From contig OZ038322.1 in NCBI GenBank assembly GCA_964035795.1, positions 8,433,345-8,497,344 of the forward strand: DNA of 64,000 bases, in the 5' to 3' direction. A model generated the notes under the pieces. That model ran no database searches, was not told the origin of the DNA, and worked only from the letters and a program-made list of their open reading frames with translations. This document shows, one piece after another, positions 50,228 through 61,212 of the stretch (its first letter is position 1; every line of letters begins with the position of its first letter). The DNA comes from Pterobdella sp. o SKG-2022. Taxonomy: Eukaryota > Annelida > Clitellata > Hirudinida > Piscicolidae. A program made the translations under genes and the position numbers.

Positions 50228-50527
50228 ATGAAAGTGTTGAAAATTGTTACATACATCCTCGCTCAGGTAATTTATAAAATGGATTTAATGATATATGTCG
50301 TTATAAATTATAAGTCTTGTGCTTAATGTTTATCTTTGAGACAAAATCTTAAATAATACCATCTTATTGCCCGTCATTTCATGTTTCAGGGGATCATAGC
50401 AACGAGGATAATAACTTCAGTGATGCGTAGTCAGATGGTAGATCTATCAAAACAGTTTTTTACACCTAGTGGCGTTGAAAGCGAAGTCTTTCAAATAATT
50501 CTTCAGAAAGTTTGCGTAAAGCTCTAA
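50228..50527 (+). CDS. Possible small two-exon secreted peptide
   Basis: Exon 50228-50266 (MKVLKIVTYILAQ, then donor GTAATT) and exon 50390-50527 (acceptor TTTCAG) would encode 58 residues with a short hydrophobic start, ending QIILQKVCVKL. No family is recognised and the hydrophobic segment is weak. It is divergent from the PAN/fibrinogen-like gene. Chance alone could produce this; low confidence. Confidence 0.2.
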
Positions 50528-51636
50528 TCTTTGAACGATTGTTCTATCTGCAACTTAGTTTAGAAAACCTCAGATCGTTCATGAAAAAAATGGTATGTTC
50601 GTCATTTTTATGCCTTTCAGCATCATAAAAACAATACTTGGAAGATTTTTTTGATACTTTGGTGGTAAGGATAGTATCTTGTCAACGTATTATTGAAAAT
50701 TTTCCAATGGGTGCTCAACTCCAATAGTTACTTGAAAACAACAAGAACTATCATAAATTTTGCAATTTATTTGAAAATTGTATGACTAATACGTCTTGAA
50801 AATGAATTCATTGCAAAGTTATTAAGAGCTTTTCAAGATCGTTAAAAAGGCTCAAATGAAAAACCACGTCCAAATCGAAAAAATGCTTTTTGAAACCTCT
50901 TTTTAAAAAGGTTCAAATTATTCTAAACCGTTTTTTGGCATTTGAGATAAATTTAGATAAACCATAGTTTAGTTCAAAATAAAAATACTGAAAAACTTTC
51001 CAAATTTGAAAATTAGTTATAGATGTTGCTGAAAATAGTTGCACGTTTTTTATGAAAAACAACTTGCAGAGTCTTCTCAGTACAAAAGAACCCATCTAAA
51101 TCGTATGGCAAGCGCAAGAACTATAAGTAAAAATGTCAGGTTTTGAGTTCTAATTGAAAATCAAATAGATTTTTTTTTATTTCATTAAAATTATATAAAA
51201 ATTAAATTGAAATGCTTAGAGCAATACACACATGTAACGGACAAAAAAAAATCATCAATCAACTTTTATAAAATTTAAATTAAAGAAATGAACAAACATA
51301 TAAAAATTAAAAATTAGAGAAAGAATAAAATTTTGATACTTTCTAATCAATTTGTTTTTGTATTGCGCTACATGTGACATTAAAAGGTAACTTAACAAAA
51401 TTTTAGTTTATTTTCTTTTTCTATTTCCGCTTACCCATAGCAGGTCTGTAAATTTTAAAGTTTATTAATCTGTCCCATCTTATTCGAGATACACAAATTA
51501 TAGAAAATAATCTCATATCAAAAAAATAATAATAAATTTATTAACTCAATTTATATGTTTTAAAAAATTTTGTTAAACAGTAAATTTTTGCTCTTATTAT
51601 AACTGAAAATTTTTCTTCGACAAATAGCTCCCCAAG
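50528..51636. other. Intergenic upstream of eL34, nothing recognised
   Basis: About 1.1 kb of AT-rich sequence; it should contain the eL34 promoter. No recognisable coding or RNA gene. Confidence 0.55.
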
Positions 51637-52524
51637 ATGGCACAACGTCTAACGCTCCCACGTAGGACTCCCTACAACACCAAATCAAACAGGAAAAGAA
51701 TGTATTACTTTTTCCTACTGGTTGTTGATCATTGTTTATTAATGCATTAAACCTATTTTCCAGAGTTAAGACCCCTGGTGGTAAGCTGGTGTACCAGCAC
51801 ATGAAAAAAATGACAGCAATTCCAAAATGTGGAGACTGCAAAATTAAGTTAGCCGGTGTAAGTTACTTTCTCAATGGTTTCATAAAGTATATGATGAAAA
51901 CTTGTCTGAAATCATAATCAATTTCCACAGATCACTCCAACAAGACCGTGTGATAGAGGATCTTTGTCAAAACGCCATAAAACTGTAACCAGATCATATG
52001 GTGGATCAAGATGCCACTCTTGTGTTAGAAACAGGTATTTGTTTAATTTGTTTTTAAATACAACTGATTATAGTGTTATCATAAAATCACACTAATTTTT
52101 TAAATGATATAAAAAAATTTTTTATAAAATTGAAAGTTGTGTACTTTCAAGTTTTTAGAAACTAACTTATCCTAAAATAAAAATTTTAATAAAAAACAAA
52201 GCTTTCTATAATTTAAATTCTTAAAAATGTCTTGATGGTGTGAGTCTAACTTATGAAAAACTTTTAATCGATTTGATTACAACAATTTTCAAATTTATTT
52301 CATTGCAATATTAATTTATATAATTAATTTTGTATATTTGATAATGTGAGTTCAATTTATGGAAAGCTTTGTGTTATTCAGTTAATAAGTGTTTGATTTA
52401 TATCGAATTTATATATTTTCCATTAATGTCAATTAATATTTGTATTCACAGAATTATCAGAGCATTCTTATTGGAGGAGCAAAAGATTGTCATGAAAGTC
52501 TTGAAACTCCAGTCCAAAAAATAA
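51637..52524 (+). CDS. RPL34: Large ribosomal subunit protein eL34
   Basis: Four exons, 51637-51701, 51764-51857, 51931-52034 and 52452-52524, in continuous phase, encode 111 residues, close to the usual 115-120. eL34 is a component of the 60S cytosolic ribosomal subunit. The start MAQRLTLPRRTPYNTKSNRK matches the family (MVQRLTYRRRLSYNT). The zinc-binding CxxC pairs are present as IPKCGDCKIKLAG and SRCHSCVRNRIIRAF, and the C-terminus LLEEQKIVMKVLKLQSKK is typical. Introns 1 and 2 are very short (62 and 73 bp). The gene is tail-to-tail with CFDP1, 168 bp between stop codons. Expected to be strongly and constitutively expressed. Confidence 0.96.
52338..52400 (+). repeat. AAGCTT dispersed repeat, partial copy in eL34 intron 3
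   Basis: Contains TTTGATAATGTGAGTTCAAT, then GGAAAGCTTTGTGTTATTCA and GTTAATAAG. The same order of motifs is seen at 30962-31010 and in related form at 16204-16300. A weaker match is at 59196-59240. Confidence 0.45.
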
Positions 52525-52692
52525 CTTTCTTCAAAAACTTGATTTATGACATATGAATATGTTCTTTTCATGTTATAAATCTACAAAACTATTTTTTGTT
52601 TTTTTAAAGTTAAAATAGATTTGATTCATGGGTTTTATTCACGCGATAATTGAGGTAAGTAAATAACATTTCGGTTCTGGCATATCATGCAT

Positions 52693-54426
52693 TTATTTTC
52701 TTCTTGACTTGTTTCTTAAATCTTTTTCAATCTCAAATTGGTTTAGGTCAGTTCTTTGTAAGAAAGCCATCTTCTCAATATATCTGAAAATCAAATTAAT
52801 TTAAATGTCAATTTTAAGCTTATCAAATACTGATATCTCACCCATTCTTTCCTTTGTTATGTCGTTTAAGGTCTTCATCAATCCCTTCTACATCCTTGTA
52901 TTCTTTCCAGTCCATTAGTGATTTGTTCTGTAGTGTATTAAGGTTTTTTATTAGTAAGTTTGAGAAAAAATCTATAGATTTTACCAGGACAGAAAGCTTG
53001 GGTTTTTTGGTTATTTTATCAAGAAGATTAGAAATGCCTGATGTGGGTCGTTTTACTGGACTGAAATTATAAAATGGTATTTTCTTGATTTTTATCATAA
53101 AATGGAAAAAACTTTAGATACATATATTATTTCAAAAAACTAAAATTTTTGACATAGTCAACTTTGAAATTTCAACATTAAAAAATTAGGAAACTGAAGG
53201 TTTCGTGGATGCTTGACTGCATTATCAGAGATATTTAATGTAATCTCATAAAAATCATAATATTATGGGTCATGAAAGGTCAACTTTATATCTTCAATCT
53301 TACAGAATTGAAAATTTAATTTTTTTGTTCACTTATGAAAAAATATATTTAAAAGACATTTAAGTTAATAGAGTAAGTCAGTTAAATAGTAAAGCCAATG
53401 ACAGATAAAACTGACCAGGCTTAATATGATGAAAATATGACTAGTTTCAGAAACATTAATCTGATATATTTTTCAAGCATTCAGTAAAATTATGTCAAAA
53501 GTATAGAATTAGATTAAACTGCATGATATGCCATGTTAAGGTAAAATATTGATTTTATTGAAACTAATACATTAGGATTATTTGATGGAACATCAAAAAC
53601 AATAAGGTCAAATGAACCCTTTATCAGTGGATGATAGAGAAGATGTTGAAGTGCCTGGTAAAATCAGAGAAGGTTTTGAAGCTAGTTCTTGCTTTTGTAG
53701 CTCAATTTTTCCTTTTTTTGAATTTGCATCTAATTCATTTTCAACCCTAAAAATGTTAATCTTATTAACCTTTTGAAAAAAGTTTAGATGAAATTACCTT
53801 ATAATTTCTCCTGCAAATTTAAATTCTTCAACAACTTTCACTTTAGTATTTGTTTTACAATTTTCATTTGATTTTGTTTCTTTTTCAGAAGTATCTGTGT
53901 TTTTATTCTGAGTTTGGTTAAAAACAATAAATTTTTTAATTAAGACATAAAGCTTATAAACCTTATTATTAGGAGTAACATCTTTCATAAATTGATTCCA
54001 TAAATCATCTTCTTTTTTCTTTTTAATTTCTTCAGCTTTTTCTTTCGAGATTTTAGAGAGCTCATTTTCTACCAAGTTAAACCTAGATATGTAAAAATTT
54101 CACTAGTTCATAAATTTATTGTTACATTTGACAAATATTTAATACAATATCTGAAGCTATTTACTTTTCTTTTAAATTTGAGCTTTTTCGTGATTTCTTT
54201 CTTTTTTTCTTATTAAATGTAAGACTATCTGTATTATCAAGTGGAACCTCCTCGTCCCCTGATTCTTCTTCTTCACTTACGGTTTCTTTTTCTTTTTAGA
54301 ATTTCAAGATGATTATATATTAGTTTAGTTGAAGACGTTGATAAATTTATAGAAATTTTTGAAATAATTACCGGTAGGTTGATAATCTTCGTCGTTTGAA
54401 TCTGAACTATATTCTTCATTCAACAT
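52693..54426 (-). CDS. CFDP1: Craniofacial development protein 1 homologue (BCNT/YETI/SWC5)
   Basis: Eight exons: 54426-54372, 54291-54165, 54082-53962, 53907-53798, 53746-53618, 53060-52985, 52927-52842, 52783-52693, giving 264 residues. BCNT-C proteins belong to the SRCAP/SWR1 complex that deposits histone H2A.Z. The N-terminus is acidic (MLNEEYSSDSNDEDYQPTG), followed by a Lys-rich stretch and DDLWNQFMKDVTP, the conserved tryptophan motif of the family. The C-terminal BCNT domain reads KKPKLSVL/NKSLMDWKEYKD, then VEGIDEDLKRHNKGKNG and YIEKMAFLQRTDLNQFEIEK. Two introns are unusually short, 54 bp (53961-53908) and 57 bp (52984-52928), multiples of three and free of stops. Retaining them would insert hydrophobic residues; removing the second restores the conserved KLS.L.KS..DW. 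The gene is divergent from the 571-residue gene and convergent with eL34. Confidence 0.92.
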
Positions 54427-55431
54427 TTTGAAATTTTTTAATTGAATTTGTATAAAAACAAAAACAGTATGAAAAAACGAAAATTTAAATTTCAATTGAA
54501 TAGTATATTATAGTTTAACATAGAAAATAAACACTAAGTAAATGCCAAGAAAAAAGAATAAATGTTGATAAAAAACAAAGCTTTCAACATATTATTTCAA
54601 AAAAAATTTTTATATATTGAAATACCTTTATTAAAAATAAAAATTAAATTTTTGATGAAACTTAATTCCAAAGTGCCTAATGAAAATGAGTTTTTCTTAA
54701 CTATATGTTAGAAAATAACATTCTTACTTTAGTCACGTGCATCTTGTTGATTTTTTGTAAATTAAAATATTAACTTCTCAACATGTAACACATTATCATT
54801 TCAAAAAAATTATGGAGCAAGTAAAAAAATCAAAGTCAAAAGATAATGATAAAAATTAACTTTTTTGTCAAAATGAAATCATCACTAGTATTTTTTATTT
54901 AACTATAGCTTGATACACATTTAATCAAAAAATTAATTATACTTTATGATAATTGTTGAGGAAAATGATGAAAAACGAATTTTCTAGTATTTATATTTTT
55001 GCCAGGCTCGTAGTTTTCGATATCAAATAACATATTCTAGTTATACCAAAAAGTTTCAAACTTCACTAGAAAATATGAATCCTTTCTCAGTAGCTTCAAA
55101 ATGCTCTAATAAGTTTTATTAAATTCTATCAGTTTTGAGAATATTTATGTGAATTCACACATTTGAAATCAAATCGATAATACTCGACACCATGTTCACT
55201 TGTAAAGTTTTAAAACAAATGTTTGAATAACAGTAATAAATTAAATAACAGTAATATAATTTTTCATAATGAAATCATATAAAAATAATAGTTTTTTGCA
55301 AAACTGACTTTACCAAGCTAAAAAAATTAAACGAACACAATAGGACAGAACGGAAAAGGTTAACTAAAAGTGAAACTCGAAACAGCTGATAAAACACAAC
55401 AATGTTTTTAAATAACGCAAAATAAACTTTA
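54427..55431. promoter_or_regulatory. Divergent upstream region of CFDP1 and the 571-residue gene
   Basis: About 1.0 kb between two divergent start codons. AT-rich, no clear motif. Both promoters are expected here. Confidence 0.4.
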
Positions 55432-57147
55432 ATGTCTAAGAAAAATCGAAAGATGAGCCATAAAAAAGAAAATAGAAGATCATTGGTGGAGAATAACGAT
55501 ATGTCGGTAAAAATAAAAAAGACCAGTATCGACTCAAAATACGAAAAAGTACAAATTTTTTATCGAAATGAAGCTAAAAATAGAAAAAATATTTCTAACT
55601 CAGACGTCAAGAAAATAACAGAACTGAATAAATCTAGAGTTTATGAAAAGGATCGTGTTAATAAAGATGAAAAAAGATTCAAAGACACAATCAATGATAA
55701 GTCTGGGGCAATTAAACAGTTAATTATTTCTAAAAGCTCATTTTGGTTCTGGGACTCTTGGTTCAAAAGCTGCTTCCCACATTATAATTCCTCTATAGAA
55801 ATTTTGGATGTCAGCACACCCCTTTCTGCCAAACATCAATCTAATGAATCGTTCTTTACAAGAAAATTTTCTCACAGTAAACCACAAAATATTATAACTA
55901 AGGAACCAAAAAAGCAGAAAAATAATAAAGAATATAAAAGTAGTATTGGTTGCTCACTCGATTGTAACGTGGGTTTTAAAATAAGTGGTAGAAATTCAAA
56001 AGCCGCTGATAGCTTTGTTCAAATCTCAAAAGCATCAAGTGAGATTCTATTCAAAGACTTCAGTTATGAAGAATTCTTTAATAAGAAAAAATCAATTAAA
56101 ATAACAAGAAGTTTGAACAGATTTTTTGATAAAAGCAAGCAAGAAAACACGAAAGCACACTTTGCAAATAATTTTTCAGACAATTATATAACAAAAAAAT
56201 GGTTATCGGATGAAAGTGTTTTCAACAAAAAGAAAATCAATAACCAGATATTTAGTGAAACATGGGATGAAAGAATGTTCGAATATGACCAAAACTCAAA
56301 AAATTTCAAAGATATTTTTAACTTTAAAAACATGCATTCATCGAGAGAAAGTCAGAAATCAGTTTCATGCTCAGAATCTTTATCCACCTTGGTGAACGGG
56401 TTGAGTGATTTGTTTTCAAATGAAAAGGCAACTACGTACTTGGCACCTTTTTATGATAACATCCACACTAAGCAGTCTGCCGTCGAAATGCTTATAGAAA
56501 GATATTCTTTTAAAAAGATATTTTCAAATTACAATGCAAAAAAAGTTATTGAAGCGACTGAAAAAATAAAAAAACGAGATCAGCTAGAAGCAATAGTTGA
56601 AAAAAACGAAAATTTGTTCATATTTATTTTAATGTTATTAGTGCTGAGGGTTTTGAAGGAACCAGCTGTTAAGAAAGATCTCAAGAGCATGTGGGAAAAC
56701 GTCACAAAAACGAGTGTATTAGAAAAAGACGTGGAAGAGCTTAAAAAACTGAAATTGAAATTAGGGAAGTTTTGGGAGTTACAACGAGATGGCCGGTTAG
56801 ATATTTTGAGAGCTCAAAAATTTGTCAAAAAAGCTAATCAAATATTGTCGAGGCAAAAAGAAAAGTTCCCACCGAAATCTCACAGAGTCGTTCACAATTG
56901 CAGCCTTATTTTTCGTTTGATAAAAGTTCTACAACTAAAAAACATTAGAGAAGCTGAGCAGATTTTTGCTTGTGCCAAAGGAAAAGTTTTCAATATGCAA
57001 AAAAAACAATACATTCTTCTCAAAAAGCTTTTCAAAGCTATCCAAATAACAAAAAAATGCGTCGAGATTGTCACCGGTTTTGAAGCATATCGCAAAGATT
57101 TAGCAAAGAAAATTAGTTTTTTTGCCAAAAAAAATGAATTTTCATAA
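55432..57147 (+). CDS. Unrecognised intronless basic protein, 571 residues
   Basis: A single uninterrupted frame from ATG at 55432 to TAA at 57145-57147, exceptional here because other genes have introns every 50-200 codons. The composition is Lys/Asn/Ser-rich. Residues 1-90 are very basic (MSKKNRKMSHKKENRRSLVE). An aromatic patch near residue 103 reads SSFWFWDSWFKSCFPHYNSS. Residues about 370-571 look helical and more conserved in character: SAVEMLIERYSFKKIF, the hydrophobic NLFIFILMLLVLRVLKEP, and Lys/Leu-rich helices with YILLKKLFKAIQITKKC. No catalytic motif, signal peptide or known domain is recognised. It could be a lineage-specific gene, a retrocopy, or an element-derived ORF. The length of the frame in AT-rich DNA argues that it is or recently was coding. 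Confidence 0.7.
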   Translation: MSKKNRKMSHKKENRRSLVENNDMSVKIKKTSIDSKYEKVQIFYRNEAKNRKNISNSDVKKITELNKSRVYEKDRVNKDEKRFKDTINDKSGAIKQLIISKSSFWFWDSWFKSCFPHYNSSIEILDVSTPLSAKHQSNESFFTRKFSHSKPQNIITKEPKKQKNNKEYKSSIGCSLDCNVGFKISGRNSKAADSFVQISKASSEILFKDFSYEEFFNKKKSIKITRSLNRFFDKSKQENTKAHFANNFSDNYITKKWLSDESVFNKKKINNQIFSETWDERMFEYDQNSKNFKDIFNFKNMHSSRESQKSVSCSESLSTLVNGLSDLFSNEKATTYLAPFYDNIHTKQSAVEMLIERYSFKKIFSNYNAKKVIEATEKIKKRDQLEAIVEKNENLFIFILMLLVLRVLKEPAVKKDLKSMWENVTKTSVLEKDVEELKKLKLKLGKFWELQRDGRLDILRAQKFVKKANQILSRQKEKFPPKSHRVVHNCSLIFRLIKVLQLKNIREAEQIFACAKGKVFNMQKKQYILLKKLFKAIQITKKCVEIVTGFEAYRKDLAKKISFFAKKNEFS

Positions 57148-58880
57148 GTATTTTATTTGAAGTTTTTACCATCAGTTTTATATTCACAGTTATTTGCCGG
57201 CGACTGATGCAATTGGACGGTTATGTTTTAAATAAAGATTAAAAGTTATGAAAAAAATCCTCTTCGACATCGCTTTGAAATATATAAAAGCATTTTCAAA
57301 TCAAAATACCATTTTTAATCATTTTTTCTAAAAAAATTTTTTTTGAATTTTGATTATAAAAGAATAGATTCGAAGCAGATAGAGGGCCATACAAAGCAAC
57401 ATAAAGACATCCAAAGAGAGACACAAAATCATTAGCTCGCTGCCTTATCTCCCTACCACACTCTTCCCACGAGAATTTGTGTGCTGTATGTGACTTTAGA
57501 CGTGCGTGTAGGCTTATGAAATCTATGCTATATGGAGTTTTGTATGACTAGAAGTATAAATAGAAAAGTATTTGTGTGTTTGTTTTTGTGTGTGTGTCTG
57601 TGTGTGTTTGTTTATTTGTATTTTTATCTATCTTATTTGTGGTTGTACAATCCTTCTGATGATTTCAAAGCTAGAAAAAAAACTATTAATTTCAAAATTA
57701 GGACACAACTACACCCAAAACTTTCAGCTTAAAAGTGACATCAAAAGTTATCTAGCCCTTTCAAAAAGTGAAATCCCAAAAAAATATAGATGGATAATTC
57801 CACTCTAACGTGTTGATGCTACTCAAATTGAGCGATATTTGGATACGCCGGAAGCCATGCATGACACCAACATCACGTGATATAAGCAATGAGCATCGCT
57901 TGAAAGGAAGTCTTGATAACAGTAGATAGATGGAGGTATTCGGACAATGTTATACAATATGTGGGAAAGTTTAATTATTTAAACAATTATTTTGTATATT
58001 ATATACAGTAGATTAAGTTTGAATTTATTTTTAAAATTTCATATAATTATTGAAATATAGATGTTGTTAGGATAATATTTGAACAGTGCATAGATTCCAA
58101 TATCTTTTAAGATAATGCAAGTAGACCTAATTTTTTCGTTATACAACCTCGATCATTCACCATTATCATAACATGTATCAGTATTTTTACTAGGCATTTA
58201 AACTTTTAGTCTCTTTAAAATAAAGTATCTTTAAAATCGTCATTTTTCGAAAAATAAAAAGTGGAATTATTGATATTATATTACTGAATTAAAATTTTTT
58301 TTCAAATGATTCTTATTTTATCTAATATTGTTCATTCTTAGGCTTTTATAACAGGCGATTAATGATCAACATGCATTGTAATGCAAAAAACAATACAAAG
58401 ACTGTGATAATTTGTTTTTCTGTTATCGTTATTTTTCATCATTTGTTGAGCATTTCAGGTTTACGTTGTTTTCTCTTTATTATTACTGCCTTATTTCGTT
58501 CTTATCAAGAATACCTTCATTTTTTTGTTGCAAATTGTTGTTGTTTGAATAGAAGATCCCTCATAAACTGTTTGTAGACTCAATTACTCAAATTAATTCA
58601 AAACCATTGGGGTTCTATTTAGTTTCTCTCATTTTATATGATATATCCAAGCTAATTCAATTAAAACTAAACTATTGTTTTAAGTTTTTTATCGTTATGA
58701 AATTTCAGCCAATCTCCCCGTCAATAATTCAAAAAAAATCGCTTAAGCTTAATTAAATATCCATTAAAATTTCATTGAAAGTACTTTTAATTTAAATTGA
58801 ATTTTGTATTAGTACAGTCCTCACAGTGTGTTTAGAACGTGAAATAATTCTCAAAACGACAAGGACTCAACAGATTATAA
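57148..58880. other. Intergenic, no gene recognised
   Basis: About 1.7 kb. A GT-rich stretch at 57570-57612 gives a low-complexity frame that is not taken as a gene. Otherwise AT-rich, with nothing supportable. Confidence 0.6.
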
Positions 58881-59120
58881 TCATAGGTTATAATACATAT
58901 TCATAGGTTATAATACATATTCATAGGTTATAATACATATTCATAGGTTATAATACATATTCATAGGTTATAATACATATTCATAGGTTATAATACATAT
59001 TCATAGGTTATAATACATATTCATAGGTTATAATACATAGTCTTAGGTTATAATACATATTCATAGGTTATAATACATATTCATAGGTTATAATACATAG
59101 TCTTAGGTGATAATACATTA
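58881..59120 (+). repeat. 20-bp minisatellite, 12 units
   Basis: Unit TCATAGGTTATAATACATAT repeated 12 times without gaps. Units 1-7 and 10 are identical. Units 8 and 11 end in ATAG instead of ATAT, and units 9 and 12 start TCTTAGG. So the variant pair (8+9) reappears as (11+12), with the last unit further mutated. A half-unit-like ATTATAA precedes the array. It is intergenic, between the 571-residue gene and the TAL-like gene. Confidence 0.97.
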
Positions 59121-61212
59121 GAAACAAGTAAGGCGATGTTGATTATGATAAGCCTAATATATAAATTTTTCACGAAGCGTCTTTCAACAAATTTTTGTAT
59201 ACATTGTTCGATGTGAGTTCAACATGTAAAGAGCTTTGCTAAATTTAATGAAATTTGTAAATTTTGAGTAGCTATATTCATTAAAGATTAAAATGGAAAA
59301 TTTTAAATAATAAATCATATCATCATTATTTTTATCATTATCATTATTAACTTTATATATTAAATTGAGCAATATAAAACTCTATAATTAGAGGTAATCA
59401 TAGACAGACTCGGAAGTTGAAATTATGATAAGGATATAATAACCGGGTGATTATTTAGTTAGCTGATCTTTTATTCCTGGTTCTTGAGGTGATGTGTTGA
59501 ACTTACTGGTCTTGAGGAAATCAAAAGCTTCTAGAAATGGATGTTTGTTGATGAGAATGGTGTTTTTCCTAGTGACGATGTTTTTAAAAGTGATAAAATT
59601 TTTATTGGAAAAACTATAAAGACACTTTGAAACAGTTGAAAAAACAAAAAATGCGAAAAAAAATTCCAAAGAAAACAGATGCAGTTAAAAAACAAAATAT
59701 ATTGAAATGAAAGATGAATCAAAAACATTCAATGTCGAACAGAGAAAAAACAATAAGCAAAAAGCATCATTGCACAAAAAATAATAACAACAGCAAACAT
59801 AATAAAAATAATAACAACAGTAATAATAAAAGGCAATTAACTCGTGTCAATGACAAAACATCGGACCATTCAAACGACATACAATCACCATCCAATGACA
59901 ACCAGCATAATAACATCTCAAAACATTACGATTTATAATAACGTTATAACATTTACATTATAATAACGTTATATTGGTTATATCTATTTACGTTCTTCAT
60001 TAAATAACGTAATATTCATTAGATTAATTCTCATACCTTATGGTAGTTGTACTTTTTTTATTCATTCCCATTATAATAACTTAATACTGGTTATATCCAT
60101 GTATAGTTTCAGTACAATAGAATAACGTGGAAAGTTGAATACGATGCTGGGCCATCTCTTGAAACAGTCGCATGCATTTGAGATGTTGTGGTGTGTGATT
60201 TATGGCCGTTATGAGAGGTTTGTGTGGATTCATAATGGTGTTTGGATGTGAGTGGCTGATTCGTTTTTATTTTGGAGTTTTCAATTTATTTTTTTTTCGT
60301 GAGTTTTTGAGCGATTTTTCATTTATTTGAAATCGTTACTATTGTAGTTTTGAAGTTGAGATCATTTTGTTTAAAAAGTCATTAAGTATTTATTGAATAG
60401 CTGTTTATTAAATATTCATTAAATAGCTATTTTAAGTATATGAATATTAAATTAGTTGTTTTTTTTTGACTATATTCAAAGATTTTATATTTTAGTAAAG
60501 GCTGTTAAATTATGAACCATAAAAACAAGATTATTTGAAATTTTTAATTAAACGACTTTTGAGACCAATTGTTCACGCTATTAAATTAGTTCTAGTAAAT
60601 AAGTTTCAGTATGTGAATATTTAATTAGTTATTATACATACTTATTTCATGGATATTCAATTGCACATACTATTGCATGAATACATAATTAATTATTGAT
60701 CCCATAGTGCAAGCACCACATCATCACCCGCCTCGACCACATAACACTTTTAATTGTTGACACTGTGGCAATCCGTGTGTGTTGCTCCTTTATAGATGTG
60801 TGTTTGTGCGCGACTTTGTGTGGAAAGTTATTAATCAACGGATTAGTGTAGCAGCTTTAAGAGGCATTAAGCAATTGAAAGGATCAAAATAGAAAACGAT
60901 ACAATTTTTTTGTTTATGAATCCATAAAAGTAGAATATTTACAATGGAAAACCAAAGAAAAAATACTATTTTTTTATTTTTATTGACTTTTTATACATAT
61001 ATAATTACCCATATACATAAACTTATACCAAATTTTTTATCAAAAAGACGAAAAATCTGGCCAATCACATTTTAATGCAAATCCCCAACAACCAATCAAA
61101 CGCAGTCTCATTTTTATTGGGTCTTTAATACATTATAAGATGTTCATTTTGAACAAAAAATGTTTGAAATAATTTGAAGTTGTTTGTATTGTAGGATTAC
61201 TAATTCATAATT
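59121..61212. other. Intergenic upstream of the TAL-like gene
   Basis: About 2.1 kb, AT-rich. A diverged direct repeat is present: CATTATAATAACGTTATATT at about 59953 and CATTATAATAACTTAATACT at about 60069, each followed by GGTTATATC. A short Asn-rich frame (59714-59938) is not accepted as a gene. The promoter of the bHLH gene probably lies here. Confidence 0.5.

Noticed and set aside
56892..57128. Minus-strand frame inside the 571-residue gene
   Set aside because: A shadow of the longer plus-strand frame.
57532..57808. Cys/Val-rich hydrophobic frames resembling membrane segments
   Set aside because: Produced by a GT-rich simple sequence (57570-57612); two overlapping frames are equally open, and no splice or family support.
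59714..59938. Asn/Lys/Ser-rich open frame upstream of the TAL-like gene
   Set aside because: Low-complexity AAC/AAT-rich DNA yields it; no family resemblance, no splice continuity to the bHLH exons.
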